The notes under the pieces: generated by a model
Databases searched by the model: none
Seen by the model: the letters and a program-made list of their open reading frames with translations, nothing else
What the model was told of the DNA's origin: nothing
Made by a program: the position numbers and the translations under genes
Shown here: positions 17,443 to 26,453 of the stretch, piece after piece
How positions within the stretch are numbered: the stretch's first letter is position 1
Layout: every line of letters begins with the position of its first letter
Assembly (NCBI RefSeq): GCF_902706095.1
Contig: NZ_CACSJP010000002.1
Coordinates: 434,001 to 498,000, forward strand
Direction of reading: 5' to 3'
DNA length: 64,000 nt
DNA from: Rhizobium sp. 18065
Lineage (GTDB): Bacteria > Pseudomonadota > Alphaproteobacteria > Rhizobiales > Rhizobiaceae

Positions 17443-19410
17443 ATGCTAAATTTCATTTCAGGACAGAGCTTGTCGGTTCGCCAGCGGCTCATGACACTCG
17501 GTGTCGCAGCGGTGGTCGGTATCGGTTCGATGCTCGGCGTCGGCTGGTATCAGAACGCCGGGCTGGACAGTGCCCTCAAGCGCGCAGTTCAGACGAAGGC
17601 GGACGTCGAGCGCGTCAACGAGATGCAGCTCGCCAATGCCAATCTGGTTCTTGCGGCAATGGACACCATCATCGACCGCTCGGAAGGTGCCATCCAGCCC
17701 GAGCGTATAGCGATCATCGACACAGCGGTGAACCTGCTGGCCGCAGGCTCATCCACGCTCAAATCGATTGCGGCTGAGGCCGGGGCAGCAACCGAGGTCG
17801 CAACTTACGATGAGGACCTGAAAGCGGTCGCCAGCGCGATCCAGATCGACTTGAAGCGCCTTGTCGAGAATGGCGCGGCCGAGGAAGACTATGCTGCCAT
17901 CGACGATGCGATCGACGGCGCCGGCGAGCGACTGGGAAATGTCCTGAGCAAGATTGCCACCCTCGGCGGCAATGAGGTCGAAGAACGGGTTGGCGAAGCC
18001 ACCGCCCGCAGCCGCAGCGCTCTGTCTGTCCAGCTCACCCTCGGCGGCATCGCCTTCGCCCTGGTCGTACTGCTGCAACTTATCCACGGCAATTCCATCG
18101 CCAACGGCATCCGCACAGTCCGGGCGAGCATGCAGCGCATTGTCGACGGCGATTACGATAGCGCCGTCGAAGGCACCGACCGCCAGGACGAAATTGGCGG
18201 CATGGCCCGTTCGACCGACATTTTCCGCAGGGCCGCGATTGAAAAACGCGATCTTGAAGCCTCTACCCGTGATACCACCCGACAGAACGAAGCCGACCGA
18301 GAAAGCCGCACCGCCGCAATGGAGGCCGATACCAAGGCTCTGAAGCTGGCCGTCGATGCGCTCGGCGGAGGACTGATGCAGCTGTCTGCGGGCGACCTCT
18401 GCGCCGAAATCAAGGGCCCCTTCCCGGCTGACCTGGAACGTTTGCGCAATGACTTCAACACGGTCACACTGCACCTTCGCACAGTCATGGGCGAGATTGC
18501 CACCAACAGCAGTTCGATTCGCGCCAACGGCCAACAGATGCGCAGTGCCGCCGATGACCTGGCCCGCCGCACTGAACAGCAGGCCGCCTCCCTCGAAGAA
18601 ACATCGGCCGCACTTTCCGAAATCACAGCAACCGTCCAGAGCGCGACCCATCGCGCAGAGGAAGCAAGCCATATGGTCGATGACGCCAGGGACTTCACCG
18701 AGAAGTCCGGCCTGGTGGTCAATGACGCGATGGCCGCGATGGAACGCATCGAGGATGCAACGGGCGAGATCGGAAAAATCATCAACGTCATCGATGAAAT
18801 TGCGTTCCAGACCAATCTGTTAGCTTTGAACGCAGGGGTTGAAGCCGCTCGTGCAGGGGATGCAGGCAAGGGCTTCGCAGTGGTTGCGCAGGAAGTTCGG
18901 GCATTGGCTGGCCGTGCTGCCGAAGCCGCCCGCGACATCAAGTCCCTGGTCGGCCGCTCCTCGGTAGAAGTCAAAACAGGCGTCGAATTGGTAACGGCAA
19001 CCGGCGAAGCGCTGCATCGCATCGGCGAAGACGTTCTCAGAATTAATGAGCACGTTAAGGCAATCGTTACCAGCGCGCGTGAACAATCAGTTGGACTGAG
19101 TGAAATCAATTCTGCCGTGGGCCAGATGGATCAGGTCACCCAGCAGAATGCAGCCATGGTCGAGCAGACCAATGCTGCAAGCCATACCCTGGCGGGCGAC
19201 GCGGAAAACCTGTCGCGCCTCGTTGGACAATTTCAGGTGGGAGACGACCAGCCGGTCGCCGCTTACCGACCGGAGCCGGCCAAGGTCGCCTCCAAACCGA
19301 GACCATCTCCTGCAAAAGCCTTGATCGAAAGGGTTGCAGGAACATTCAACCGAACGACTCCGGCGTCGTCAAGCAACGCCGCAGTAGCAGAGCACTGGGA
19401 AGAGTTCTAA
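17443..19410 (+). CDS. Methyl-accepting chemotaxis protein with HWEEF tether
   Basis: Transmembrane chemoreceptor of 655 aa. The start ATG 17443 follows GGGGGGACGG. A first membrane helix (about 16-36) and a second (about 192-212) flank a periplasmic helical sensor. A HAMP domain follows (about 212-265, '[13 protein letters not shown]'), then a second HAMP-like segment near 310-350 ('[10 protein letters not shown]'). The signalling domain contains the CheA/CheW-contact hairpin tip '[19 protein letters not shown]'. The protein ends in HWEEF, a CheR/CheB-docking pentapeptide. The ligand is unknown. It is coupled to cheW one base downstream, while no other che gene is present. Confidence 0.95.
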   Translation: MLNFISGQSLSVRQRLMTLGVAAVVGIGSMLGVGWYQNAGLDSALKRAVQTKADVERVNEMQLANANLVLAAMDTIIDRSEGAIQPERIAIIDTAVNLLAAGSSTLKSIAAEAGAATEVATYDEDLKAVASAIQIDLKRLVENGAAEEDYAAIDDAIDGAGERLGNVLSKIATLGGNEVEERVGEATARSRSALSVQLTLGGIAFALVVLLQLIHGNSIANGIRTVRASMQRIVDGDYDSAVEGTDRQDEIGGMARSTDIFRRAAIEKRDLEASTRDTTRQNEADRESRTAAMEADTKALKLAVDALGGGLMQLSAGDLCAEIKGPFPADLERLRNDFNTVTLHLRTVMGEIATNSSSIRANGQQMRSAADDLARRTEQQAASLEETSAALSEITATVQSATHRAEEASHMVDDARDFTEKSGLVVNDAMAAMERIEDATGEIGKIINVIDEIAFQTNLLALNAGVEAARAGDAGKGFAVVAQEVRALAGRAAEAARDIKSLVGRSSVEVKTGVELVTATGEALHRIGEDVLRINEHVKAIVTSAREQSVGLSEINSAVGQMDQVTQQNAAMVEQTNAASHTLAGDAENLSRLVGQFQVGDDQPVAAYRPEPAKVASKPRPSPAKALIERVAGTFNRTTPASSSNAAVAEHWEEF

Positions 19411-19411
19411 C

Positions 19412-19876
19412 ATGTCTAACGCAATCAAGCAGTCTGGCGCTTATCTGGAAATCGTATCCTTCCATCTGGCCGAGCAGGAATTCTGCATCGACATCATGGC
19501 CATCCGCGAAATCCGCGGCTGGGCACCGGTGACGCCGATGCCGCATACTCCGCCTTACGTTCTCGGCCTGATCAACCTTCGCGGCGCCGTGATCCCGGTT
19601 ATCGACATGGCCTGCCGTCTCGGCATGAACATGACCGAGCCGTCCGAACGCGCGGCGATCATCGTCACCGATATCGCCGGCAAGCTGGTCGGCCTTCTGG
19701 TCGAACAGGTTTCCGACATGATGACCATTCGTGGCGAAGACCTTCAGCCGGCTCCGGAAATCATCCCGGAAGAGCAGCGCGCATTCTGCCGCGGTATCGT
19801 GGCGCTGGAAAAGTCGATGGTCTGCTTCCTCAATCTCGACACGGTCATCGCCGACGAGCTTGCCCAGGCCGCATAA
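19412..19876 (+). CDS. cheW: Chemotaxis coupling protein CheW
   Basis: Scaffold that joins chemoreceptors to the CheA kinase. Length 154 aa, normal for a single CheW domain. Typical segments are 'IVSFHLAEQEFCIDIMAIREI', 'LGLINLRGAVIPVIDM' and 'KLVGLLVEQVSDM'. Starts one base after the chemoreceptor stop, so both proteins are made from one message. A GC-rich hairpin follows 25 bases after its stop. Confidence 0.95.
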   Translation: MSNAIKQSGAYLEIVSFHLAEQEFCIDIMAIREIRGWAPVTPMPHTPPYVLGLINLRGAVIPVIDMACRLGMNMTEPSERAAIIVTDIAGKLVGLLVEQVSDMMTIRGEDLQPAPEIIPEEQRAFCRGIVALEKSMVCFLNLDTVIADELAQAA

Positions 19877-19901
19877 TCAGAGCCTCTCTTCCCAGGGACA
19901 A

Positions 19902-19921
19902 GGCCCCGCTACGGCGGGGCC
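19902..19921 (+). terminator. GC-rich hairpin after cheW
   Basis: Perfect 8-base stem ggccccgc/gcggggcc with a tacg loop. No T-run follows, so termination efficiency is uncertain. Confidence 0.5.
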
Positions 19922-20124
19922 GACCCCGTCCAAACGGTGATGACGCAATCGGCGCAAGCAGGTTGCGATTTTTTGCGTTGACAGACACCGTATGCGCGAA
20001 GCCGCTTTGTGCCGTTTCCGAAATACATGGATTTTTATCGGAACCTGTCGATCTCCGGAGAGTTCTACAATCACTTCCAAAAGAAAAAACGGAAGTTTCT
20101 GCAAGGAAACCAAGGAGAAAGATC

Positions 20125-20487
20125 ATGAATTCTGCATTTAGGATCGCACTCGCGGGTGCCATGGCTGCCGCTTCGCTTTCTGGTGTGGCGCTGGCGCAGA
20201 CGGCCACACAGCCAATGGTCGACACCACGACGACGACCAGTTCGACGGCAATGGATGACAATGTATCCGTTGTGATGATGAGCAGCCTGGAAGGCGAGAA
20301 CAACAGCGCAAAGTTTGCTGAAATCGAAGCGCTGTCCAAGAGCGAAACAGCGCTTGCCGAAACACGCAGCATGATCGAAGGCGATGCCAATCTCGCCGCT
20401 GCACTGACGGCAAAGAACGTTCAGTTGGAAAACGTGGTTCACATCGAAACCGCGGCCAATGGCGGCAAGGTCGTCTACGTAAAGTAA
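20125..20487 (+). CDS. Exported hypothetical protein with Thr-rich region
   Basis: A 120-aa protein starting at ATG 20125 with AAGGAG upstream. Residues 1-24 make a classical Sec signal peptide with cleavage expected after 'GVALA'. The mature N-terminus has a short Thr/Ser-rich stretch (around 32-38), then 'VSVVMMSSLEG' and an Ala/Glu-rich helix ending in 'VVHIETAANGGKVVYVK'. Such small periplasmic proteins are common in rhizobia. I do not recognise a characterised family. Confidence 0.8.
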   Translation: MNSAFRIALAGAMAAASLSGVALAQTATQPMVDTTTTTSSTAMDDNVSVVMMSSLEGENNSAKFAEIEALSKSETALAETRSMIEGDANLAAALTAKNVQLENVVHIETAANGGKVVYVK

Positions 20488-20509
20488 TTGTCGGACATCG
20501 AAGTCATAA

Positions 20510-20539
20510 GCGCCCTGGAGCCGAAAGGCTTCAGGGCGC
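20510..20539 (+). terminator. Hairpin after exported protein gene
   Basis: 13-base stem gcgccctggagcc/ggcttcagggcgc with one G-T wobble and a GAAA loop, 22 bases after the stop at 20487. No T-run; a candidate factor-independent terminator. Confidence 0.6.
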
Positions 20540-20732
20540 TGTCCGTTTGACACAGGCCCGGTGAACAGATCCTTGCCCAGCCTTGGACACGACCGGACCA
20601 CTTTGGACGACGATATTGGGGATCACGCCGCCCGGTCCAGCCCGTCATGTACGTGGCAAAGTGCACCTCAAAGCAAAAGTGACCTTCGTCACAGCGGCAA
20701 GAATCCGCGCCGATGCACCCTAAAACGGTCGA

Positions 20733-21230
20733 TCAGTTTGGCTTGCCCTTGGTCCATGTGACCGGCTGATTGAACAGGGGCACAGTCGAGATCGCCATCT
20801 TTGCCGAGCCGTCGACAACTTGGCGCGAATGAATGAGATAGATCAGCGTGTCATTCTGCTTGTCATAGATCCGGTTGACCACCAGCGACTTCCAGATGAT
20901 CGACAGGCCCTCGCGAAATACTTCCTCACCCTCCTTCGACAAATCGATATCACCGATCTCGATCGGGCCGGTCTGCCGGCAGGCGATGGAATTGTTGGAG
21001 GGATCTTCGAACCAGTTGCCCTTCGACAGACGATCGATGATCGAACGGTCGAAATAGGTGACATGGCAGGTCACGCCCTTGACGCCGGGATCGCTGACCG
21101 CCTCGACGATGATGTCATTGCCCACCCAGTCGACCCCGACTTCGCCGACCACTTCCGCGCTGGCCGCAACGGGCAACAGCGCCAGCGCTGCGGCACCGGC
21201 GAGGTTTCGAATGGTCTTTGCAATTGTCAT
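20733..21230 (-). CDS. creA: CreA family protein
   Basis: Exported 165-aa protein with a signal peptide (residues 1-25, cleavage after 'ASA'). Almost the whole mature part follows the CreA pattern: 'VGVDWVGNDIIVEA', 'VKGVTCHVTYFDR', 'LSKGNWFEDPSNNSIACRQ', 'IGDIDLSKEGEEVF' and 'LVVNRIYDKQNDTLIYL'. CreA belongs to a conserved family of unknown biochemical role. It stands beside the DnaQ-like exonuclease on the same strand, 51 bases away. Confidence 0.92.
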   Translation of the reverse strand: MTIAKTIRNLAGAAALALLPVAASAEVVGEVGVDWVGNDIIVEAVSDPGVKGVTCHVTYFDRSIIDRLSKGNWFEDPSNNSIACRQTGPIEIGDIDLSKEGEEVFREGLSIIWKSLVVNRIYDKQNDTLIYLIHSRQVVDGSAKMAISTVPLFNQPVTWTKGKPN

Positions 21231-21281
21231 CGAGCTATCTCCACTATCATCTCTGCAGAGACTTAAGGCAGATCCGCTCCG

Positions 21282-21887
21282 TTACAAGGCGCGTGCCGAA
21301 ACCTTGCGCACCGAACAGGCCTGATAGCCCGTTGCATGCAGGCGTCCGGGCGTCAGTCCGATCATCGCGGCCAGATCGAGGATCCGTGCGGCACCCTTCT
21401 GCTCGGCCATGACGATGGACGCCTGGGCGCAGACCACAGCGTCTTCCGCGGCGTTGTGGTGGACAAATCGCATGCCCAGATGCTCGGCCAGAATATTCAG
21501 CTTGTGCGACGGCAGATGCGGCCAGACGCGTTGCGCCATCTTCACGCTGCACAGGTAGGAGAAAGTCGGATACGCCATGCGATAACCGTCAAGCGATGCC
21601 CGCCAGACAGAAAAATCAAACGCTGCATTGTGTGCGATCATCGTCGCCCCGGCAAAATCCCCGGCAAACTCGTCCATCACCTCGGGAAACTCACCGGCAT
21701 CTTCGACATGTTCGGGCCGAATTCCATGGATCGCAACATTGAACGGCGAGAACCGCATGCTCCTCGGCCTGATCAGACGCTCTTCCACCCGCACGATCCG
21801 GCCATCCTCGATCCAGGCAAGCCCGACAGAGCAGGCACTGCCGCGTTCCTCGTTGGCGGTCTCGAAATCGATGGCGATGGTTTTCAA
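21282..21887 (-). CDS. DnaQ-like 3'-5' exonuclease (DEDDh)
   Basis: Single-domain exonuclease of 201 aa of the DnaQ superfamily. Motif I is 'AIDFETANEERGSACSVGLA' (Asp, Glu), motif II 'MIAHNAAFDFSVW' (Asp), and motif III 'HHNAAEDAVVCAQ' (His, Asp), so all metal ligands are present. The start is probably TTG at 21887 with GAAGG upstream; no ATG precedes motif I. Whether it edits DNA or degrades RNA or oligonucleotides cannot be told. Confidence 0.88.
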   Translation of the reverse strand: MKTIAIDFETANEERGSACSVGLAWIEDGRIVRVEERLIRPRSMRFSPFNVAIHGIRPEHVEDAGEFPEVMDEFAGDFAGATMIAHNAAFDFSVWRASLDGYRMAYPTFSYLCSVKMAQRVWPHLPSHKLNILAEHLGMRFVHHNAAEDAVVCAQASIVMAEQKGAARILDLAAMIGLTPGRLHATGYQACSVRKVSARAL

Positions 21888-22030
21888 CGGATGCGACCCT
21901 TCTCATTGGCAACTCGTCTTGTCATAGCCAACGCCACCAATGACGCAATCCCGGATTGACGAAGACCCGCCGACAACGCACAGTCACCGCATGATCGTCA
22001 ACCGCTCGACCCATCTCGTGATGATGCACA

Positions 22031-22121
22031 CCACCGTTCCTACGGGGAACGTGGATGCCTCGTTGCGCGGCTAGCCGGCGTATCGATCACCCCACGAACC
22101 CTGCCGGATGAGCAGGGTTCG
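22031..22121. repeat. Two adjacent hairpins in the exonuclease/acetyltransferase intergenic region
   Basis: Hairpin one pairs ccaccgttcc with ggaacgtgg (22031-22054, one bulge). Hairpin two is a perfect 10-base stem cgaaccctgc/gcagggttcg with a 7-base loop (22095-22121). They lie between divergent genes, so neither is an obvious terminator. Hairpin two ends 38 bases before the acetyltransferase start and would lie in its leader. Confidence 0.6.
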
Positions 22122-22159
22122 AAAAGTCCCTGCTCCCGCAAAATTGAAGGAGAGCAGAG

Positions 22160-22735
22160 ATGCAGCAAGCGCCGCCTTTCGAACCGATAGCAGGCCGGAT
22201 CACGCCGGCCGACAAAAGCCCTGTCGCGAGTGATGCCCGATGGCCGGTCGATCTCGCGATTCGGGCGCAATCGCCTGACGATGCAAACGCAATTGCCGAA
22301 CTGCAGAGCATGCCCGGCGTCCGCGCCGGAACACTGCGCCCGCCGTATCCGCGCATAGAAGACATACGCAGGCATATCGAGAACCAGCCTGCCAACACCG
22401 TGGCACTGGTTGCGCTCCTGGAAGGACGGCTCGTCGGCAATGCCGGTTTGACACGCCTGCCCGGTCGCCGGAGCCATGTCGGCGAGATCGGCATGGCCGT
22501 TCACGATGCCTATCAGGGCCGCGGCATCGGCCGGGCTCTGCTTGGCGAGCTCATTGCCAATGCCTTCGACTGGATGGACATCAGACGGCTCGAACTGACT
22601 GTCTTCACCGATAATGTCCCGGCGATTGCTCTCTATGAGAGCTTCGGCTTCGTGCGTGAGGGTACCCACCGCGCTTATGCGTTGCGAGCCGGCAGATATG
22701 TCGATGCTTACGCCATGGCCAGGATAAAAACCTGA
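22160..22735 (+). CDS. GNAT N-acetyltransferase, AaaT/YhhY-like
   Basis: Acetyl-CoA-dependent acetyltransferase of 191 aa; start ATG 22160 with AAGGAG. After a 30-residue extension comes the GNAT fold. 'RRSHVGEIGMAVHDAYQGRGIGRAL' carries the acetyl-CoA pyrophosphate loop, followed by 'RLELTVFTDNVPAIALYESFGF' and the ending 'YALRAGRYVDAYAMARIK'. The last two segments closely follow E. coli YhhY (AaaT), which acetylates free amino acids such as phenylalanine and methionine; the same substrate range is a guess here. Confidence 0.88.
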   Translation: MQQAPPFEPIAGRITPADKSPVASDARWPVDLAIRAQSPDDANAIAELQSMPGVRAGTLRPPYPRIEDIRRHIENQPANTVALVALLEGRLVGNAGLTRLPGRRSHVGEIGMAVHDAYQGRGIGRALLGELIANAFDWMDIRRLELTVFTDNVPAIALYESFGFVREGTHRAYALRAGRYVDAYAMARIKT

Positions 22736-22767
22736 CCCAGCACCGGGCCGATGACCCCGGACGCAGC

Positions 22768-22798
22768 AGGCGGGGCAGCGTTTTGCTGGCCCCGCCTT
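22768..22798 (+). terminator. Terminator-like hairpin after acetyltransferase
   Basis: Nine-base stem aggcggggc/gccccgcct extended by an inner agc/gct pairing, 33 bases beyond the stop at 22735. Only a weak T-stretch follows. Confidence 0.6.
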
Positions 22799-22934
22799 CA
22801 CCATATGCGGCCTTTTGTCCCCAACCCCCTATACTTTCCGGGCCGAGACGAGTAGGAACGGCGCCAACATACCCGCAATCGGCGGGCGCGGTGCTTTGGC
22901 CCGCAAGAGACACCAATTTCGAAAGTTGACCCCG

Positions 22935-25004
22935 ATGACTGATTTTGACGGCATCGTCCCGGCGATCGCCGAGGCATTGCGCCAACGTGGCTATGACACG
23001 CTGACCCCCGTACAGCAGGCCATGATCGACCCCGATCTCGAAAGCTCGGATGCGCTGGTCTCCGCCCAGACAGGTTCCGGCAAGACGGTTGCCTTCGGCC
23101 TCGCGCTCGCTCCGACATTGCTCGGCACCGAGAACCGCTTCGGTCGCGCGGCAGCCCCTCTGGCGCTGTGCATTGCTCCGACACGCGAACTGGCTATGCA
23201 GGTCATGCGCGAGCTGGAATGGCTCTATGAAAAGACCGGCGCCGTGATCGCATCCTGCGTCGGCGGCATGGATGTGCGCAACGAGCGCCGTGCGCTGGAA
23301 CGTGGCGCCCATATCGTCGTTGGTACGCCGGGCCGTCTGCGCGACCATATCACCCGCCGCGCCCTGGATCTGTCCGAGCTTCGTGCCGTCGTTCTCGACG
23401 AAGCCGATGAAATGCTCGACCTCGGTTTCCGCGAAGACCTCGAATTCATCCTCGAAGCCTCGCCGGATGAACGCCGCACCCTGATGTTCTCGGCAACGGT
23501 TCCGCGCTCGATCGCGGATCTTGCCAAGAATTTCCAGCGCAATGCCAAGCGTATCGAGACGGTGTCTGAAAAGAAGCAGCACGTCGACATCGAATACCGC
23601 GCGCTGACGGTCGCCAATCCCGACCGCGAGAACGCCATCATCAACGTGCTGCGTTTCTACGAGGCACGCAACACCATAGTGTTCTGCTCGACCCGCGCCG
23701 CCGTCAATCATCTGACAGCCCGCCTGCACAATCGCGGCTTCTCCGTCGTGGCCCTGTCTGGCGAACTGTCGCAGAACGAGCGTACGCACGCCCTTCAGGC
23801 CATGCGTGATGGCCGTGCCCGCGTCTGCATAGCGACCGACGTCGCGGCCCGTGGTATCGACCTGCCCGGCCTCGAACTCGTCATCCATGCCGACCTGCCG
23901 AACAATTCGGACACCCTGCTGCACCGTTCGGGCCGGACCGGCCGCGCCGGCAACAAGGGTGTTTCGGCCCTGATCGTGCCGGTCAGTGCCCGCCGCAAGG
24001 CCGAGCGCCTGCTCGCTGGCGCCAGCGTCCAGCCGAACTGGGTCCTGCCGCCGTCTGCCGACGAAGTCCTGGCCCGCGACGACGAGCGCCTGCTTGCCGA
24101 TCCGGCTCTGGCACAGACGATCAACGAGGATGAAGCCCCTTTCATCGCCACGCTTCTGGCCCAGCATGGTGCCGAACAGGTTGCGGCGGCCTTCCTGCGT
24201 CTGCAGCGCGGCAATCGCTCGGCTCCGGAAGATCTCATCCCCGTCGCCCTTCAGGCCGAACGCAAGCGCCGCGAAGGCGAAACTTTCGAGCAGCGCCCGA
24301 CCGAACTGCGTCCGCGCAGCGAATTCGGCCCGAGTGTCTGGTTCTCGCTGTCGGTCGGCCGTCGCCAGAGCGCCGAGCCGCGTTGGCTGATCCCGATGAT
24401 CTGCCGCAACGGCAACATCACCAAAAACGAAATCGGCGCGATCAAGATGCAGCCGGAAGAGACTTTCGTTGAAATTGCCAAGAGCAATCTCGAGCAGTTC
24501 CTCACGGCGCTCGGCCCCAACAAGGCACTCGAGCGCGGCATCACCGTGACCCAGCTGCCTGGCGTGCCGGACTTCTCCGCACCGCCGAAGGAACGCGCAA
24601 GCCGTCCGCCACGCGAAGAAGGCGAACGCCAGTCCTATGGCGACAAGAAGCCTTTCGCGGACAAGAAGCCCTATGGCGACAAAAAGCCCTACAGTGACAA
24701 GAAGCCGTATGCTGCAAAGGGCGAAACCGCCGAACGCAAGCCTTACAAGGACGACATGGCGCGCGCCGACGCCGACGTCTGGGGCGATGCACCTGCGCGG
24801 CCCAAGCGTGACGATTCGACCGGGGCCAAGCCCGATTTCAAGAAGAAGCCGAAAAGCGCATCCAACGCCTGGGACAAGCCGGCCAAGTCCGACTGGGCCG
24901 GCAAGCCGAAGGGTGACAAGCCCGCCTATGCCGGCAAGCCGAAGTTCGACGATCGCGGCCCGTCGGCCGGTCCGAAGAAGAAGACCTTCAAGCCCAAGGT
25001 TTGA
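22935..25004 (+). CDS. DEAD-box RNA helicase with DbpA-like domain and xDKKPY repeat tail
   Basis: ATP-dependent RNA helicase of 689 aa from ATG 22935; the frame is open upstream, but the Q-motif ('YDTLTPVQQAMI') places the start here. Walker A is 'AQTGSGKT', motif Ib 'GTPGRL', motif II 'LDEADEML', motif III 'SAT', and the second RecA domain ends with 'HRSGRTGRAG'. Residues ~460-555 hold a DbpA-type RNA-binding domain ('VWFSLSVGRRQSAEP', 'FVEIAKSN'). The C-terminal ~130 residues are lysine-rich and disordered, with four six-residue repeats xDKKPY. Likely roles are ribosome assembly or mRNA turnover. A perfect hairpin follows the stop. Confidence 0.93.
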   Translation: MTDFDGIVPAIAEALRQRGYDTLTPVQQAMIDPDLESSDALVSAQTGSGKTVAFGLALAPTLLGTENRFGRAAAPLALCIAPTRELAMQVMRELEWLYEKTGAVIASCVGGMDVRNERRALERGAHIVVGTPGRLRDHITRRALDLSELRAVVLDEADEMLDLGFREDLEFILEASPDERRTLMFSATVPRSIADLAKNFQRNAKRIETVSEKKQHVDIEYRALTVANPDRENAIINVLRFYEARNTIVFCSTRAAVNHLTARLHNRGFSVVALSGELSQNERTHALQAMRDGRARVCIATDVAARGIDLPGLELVIHADLPNNSDTLLHRSGRTGRAGNKGVSALIVPVSARRKAERLLAGASVQPNWVLPPSADEVLARDDERLLADPALAQTINEDEAPFIATLLAQHGAEQVAAAFLRLQRGNRSAPEDLIPVALQAERKRREGETFEQRPTELRPRSEFGPSVWFSLSVGRRQSAEPRWLIPMICRNGNITKNEIGAIKMQPEETFVEIAKSNLEQFLTALGPNKALERGITVTQLPGVPDFSAPPKERASRPPREEGERQSYGDKKPFADKKPYGDKKPYSDKKPYAAKGETAERKPYKDDMARADADVWGDAPARPKRDDSTGAKPDFKKKPKSASNAWDKPAKSDWAGKPKGDKPAYAGKPKFDDRGPSAGPKKKTFKPKV
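24639..24710 (+). repeat. Four 18-bp tandem repeats encoding xDKKPY/F
   Basis: Four consecutive 18-base units inside the helicase gene encode GDKKPF, ADKKPY, GDKKPY and SDKKPY; a degenerate ERKPY follows 12 codons later. Unit boundaries are in codon phase, so length changes by whole repeats would keep the frame. Confidence 0.9.
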
Positions 25005-25010
25005 GTGATT

Positions 25011-25033
25011 GATGGGGCAGTATCTGCCCCATC
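25011..25033 (+). terminator. Hairpin after DEAD-box helicase
   Basis: Perfect 9-base stem gatggggca/tgccccatc with a 5-base loop, six bases after the stop. No T-run. Confidence 0.6.
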
Positions 25034-25117
25034 CCGCCTCTCCGAGGCACGGGCTCCATCACTGATGGAACAAGCCCCGCCCCTGCGCATTGAGTGCGCG
25101 AAGGGGAACAATTGCCC

Positions 25118-25978
25118 ATGGCCGCCGACAGCGCTCGACACGAGACGTCCACCGATATCCACGAATTCCTGACCGGCCTCGCCCGTGGCTTGGCAGGCGC
25201 CCTGCTGTTTGCGCTGCCGATGCTGATGACCATGGAGATGTGGAGTCTCGGTTTCTATATGGAGCGCGTGCGCCTGCTCCTGCTGTTGATCCTCAACATC
25301 CCCTTGCTTGTCTTTCTCTCGCACCGGATCGGCTTCGAGCACACCAATTGCTGGAGCAGCACCATCCGCGATGCGCTGGTTGCCTTCGGCATGGGCATCG
25401 CGGCAAGCGCTGCCCTCCTGCTGGTCCTGGGCGTCATCACCACAGACATGCCGCCACGGCAATGGGTCGGAATGGTGGCGATACAGGCAGTTCCGGCGAG
25501 TATCGGCGCCCTGCTCGCACGAAGCCAGCTCGGCAAGGGTGCCGATGACGAAGACGAAGACGAGACCGACAAGTCACCTGGAGACAGCAGCTACATCGTT
25601 GAGCTCTCCATGATGGCAGTCGGCGCGTTGTTCCTGTCGCTCAATCTGGCGCCCACGGAAGAGATGATCCTTCTCGCATACAAGATGACGCCCTGGCATA
25701 CGCTTGCCCTGCTCGCCATCTCCATCGGCATGATGCACGGTTTCGTCTATGCCCTGGCGTTTCGCGGTGGCCACCGGCTTGAGAGCGGCGTACCCGGCTG
25801 GCATGCCTTCATCCGCTTCACTCTGCCAGGTTATCTCGTGGCACTGGCCGTCAGCCTGTTTACGCTATGGACCTTTGAGCGGCTTGACGACACCGGCATG
25901 ACACAGGTTGTTCTGATCGTCATCGTCCTGGGCTTTCCGGCAGCCATCGGTGCGGCTGCCGCGCGGCTCATTTTGTAG
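25118..25978 (+). CDS. TIGR02587 family multi-pass membrane protein
   Basis: Integral membrane protein of 286 aa from ATG 25118; in-frame TTG 25112 and GTG 25094 are alternative starts, the TTG having AAGGGG at a better distance. About seven hydrophobic helices are visible ('LARGLAGALLFALPMLMTMEMW' region first). A very acidic cytoplasmic or periplasmic loop 'GADDEDEDETDKSPGD' lies in the middle, and 'LNLAPTEEMILLA' follows it. I recognise the family as TIGR02587, known as one half of a conserved two-gene operon with TIGR02588; function unknown. The partner follows after 11 bases. Confidence 0.85.
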   Translation: MAADSARHETSTDIHEFLTGLARGLAGALLFALPMLMTMEMWSLGFYMERVRLLLLLILNIPLLVFLSHRIGFEHTNCWSSTIRDALVAFGMGIAASAALLLVLGVITTDMPPRQWVGMVAIQAVPASIGALLARSQLGKGADDEDEDETDKSPGDSSYIVELSMMAVGALFLSLNLAPTEEMILLAYKMTPWHTLALLAISIGMMHGFVYALAFRGGHRLESGVPGWHAFIRFTLPGYLVALAVSLFTLWTFERLDDTGMTQVVLIVIVLGFPAAIGAAAARLIL

Positions 25979-25989
25979 AAAGAGCGCCA

Positions 25990-26424
25990 ATGACCAGGTT
26001 GGAGAGCAAAAAGGTGGCGAAAGCAGCCAAGACTCCCAATACCGAGCGATTGAAACCACACTGGATAGAATGGCTGACCGGTGCTGTCTCTTCACTCCTC
26101 ATCCTCGCCATCATCGGCTGGATCAGCTATGAGGCGGTCAACAGCACCGACACCCCTGCCGAATTGCGCGTCGACATTGTCGCGATCGAAAAGACGAGTG
26201 CGGGTTGGCGGGTGCTGTTCGACCTGAGCAACAGCGGTGAAACCACCGCAGCATCCGTCGAGGTGCGCGGCACCGTGGCCGATCGCGGTCGTCTCATCGA
26301 GGAGGCTGCCGTCACCTTCGACTATGTCGCGGCACGCTCCTTGGCCCATGGCGCATTGATCTTCAGCCAGGACCCGAACAACCACGATTTCAACATCCGT
26401 GCGGTTGGTTTCACCGAGCCCTGA
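25990..26424 (+). CDS. TIGR02588 family membrane-anchored protein
   Basis: Protein of 144 aa. A basic N-terminus (1-25), one membrane helix (about 29-47, 'LTGAVSSLLILAIIGWISYEA') and a ~95-residue domain predicted outside the cytoplasm: 'VDIVAIEKTSAGWRVLFDLSN', 'ASVEVRGTV', 'FDYVAARSLAHGALIF'. The beta-rich pattern looks like an immunoglobulin-type fold, which is inference. It starts 11 bases after its TIGR02587 partner, as the family always appears to do. Confidence 0.85.
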   Translation: MTRLESKKVAKAAKTPNTERLKPHWIEWLTGAVSSLLILAIIGWISYEAVNSTDTPAELRVDIVAIEKTSAGWRVLFDLSNSGETTAASVEVRGTVADRGRLIEEAAVTFDYVAARSLAHGALIFSQDPNNHDFNIRAVGFTEP

Positions 26425-26453
26425 TACTGTTCCGTTTCCCGTATGATTGAAAA

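Noticed and set aside
22605..24167. 520-codon open frame on the minus strand
   Set aside because: Antisense shadow of the DEAD-box helicase and of the acetyltransferase end.
24639..24710. Tandem repeats considered as CRISPR
   Set aside because: No spacers: the units are directly adjacent, in codon phase and inside a helicase gene.
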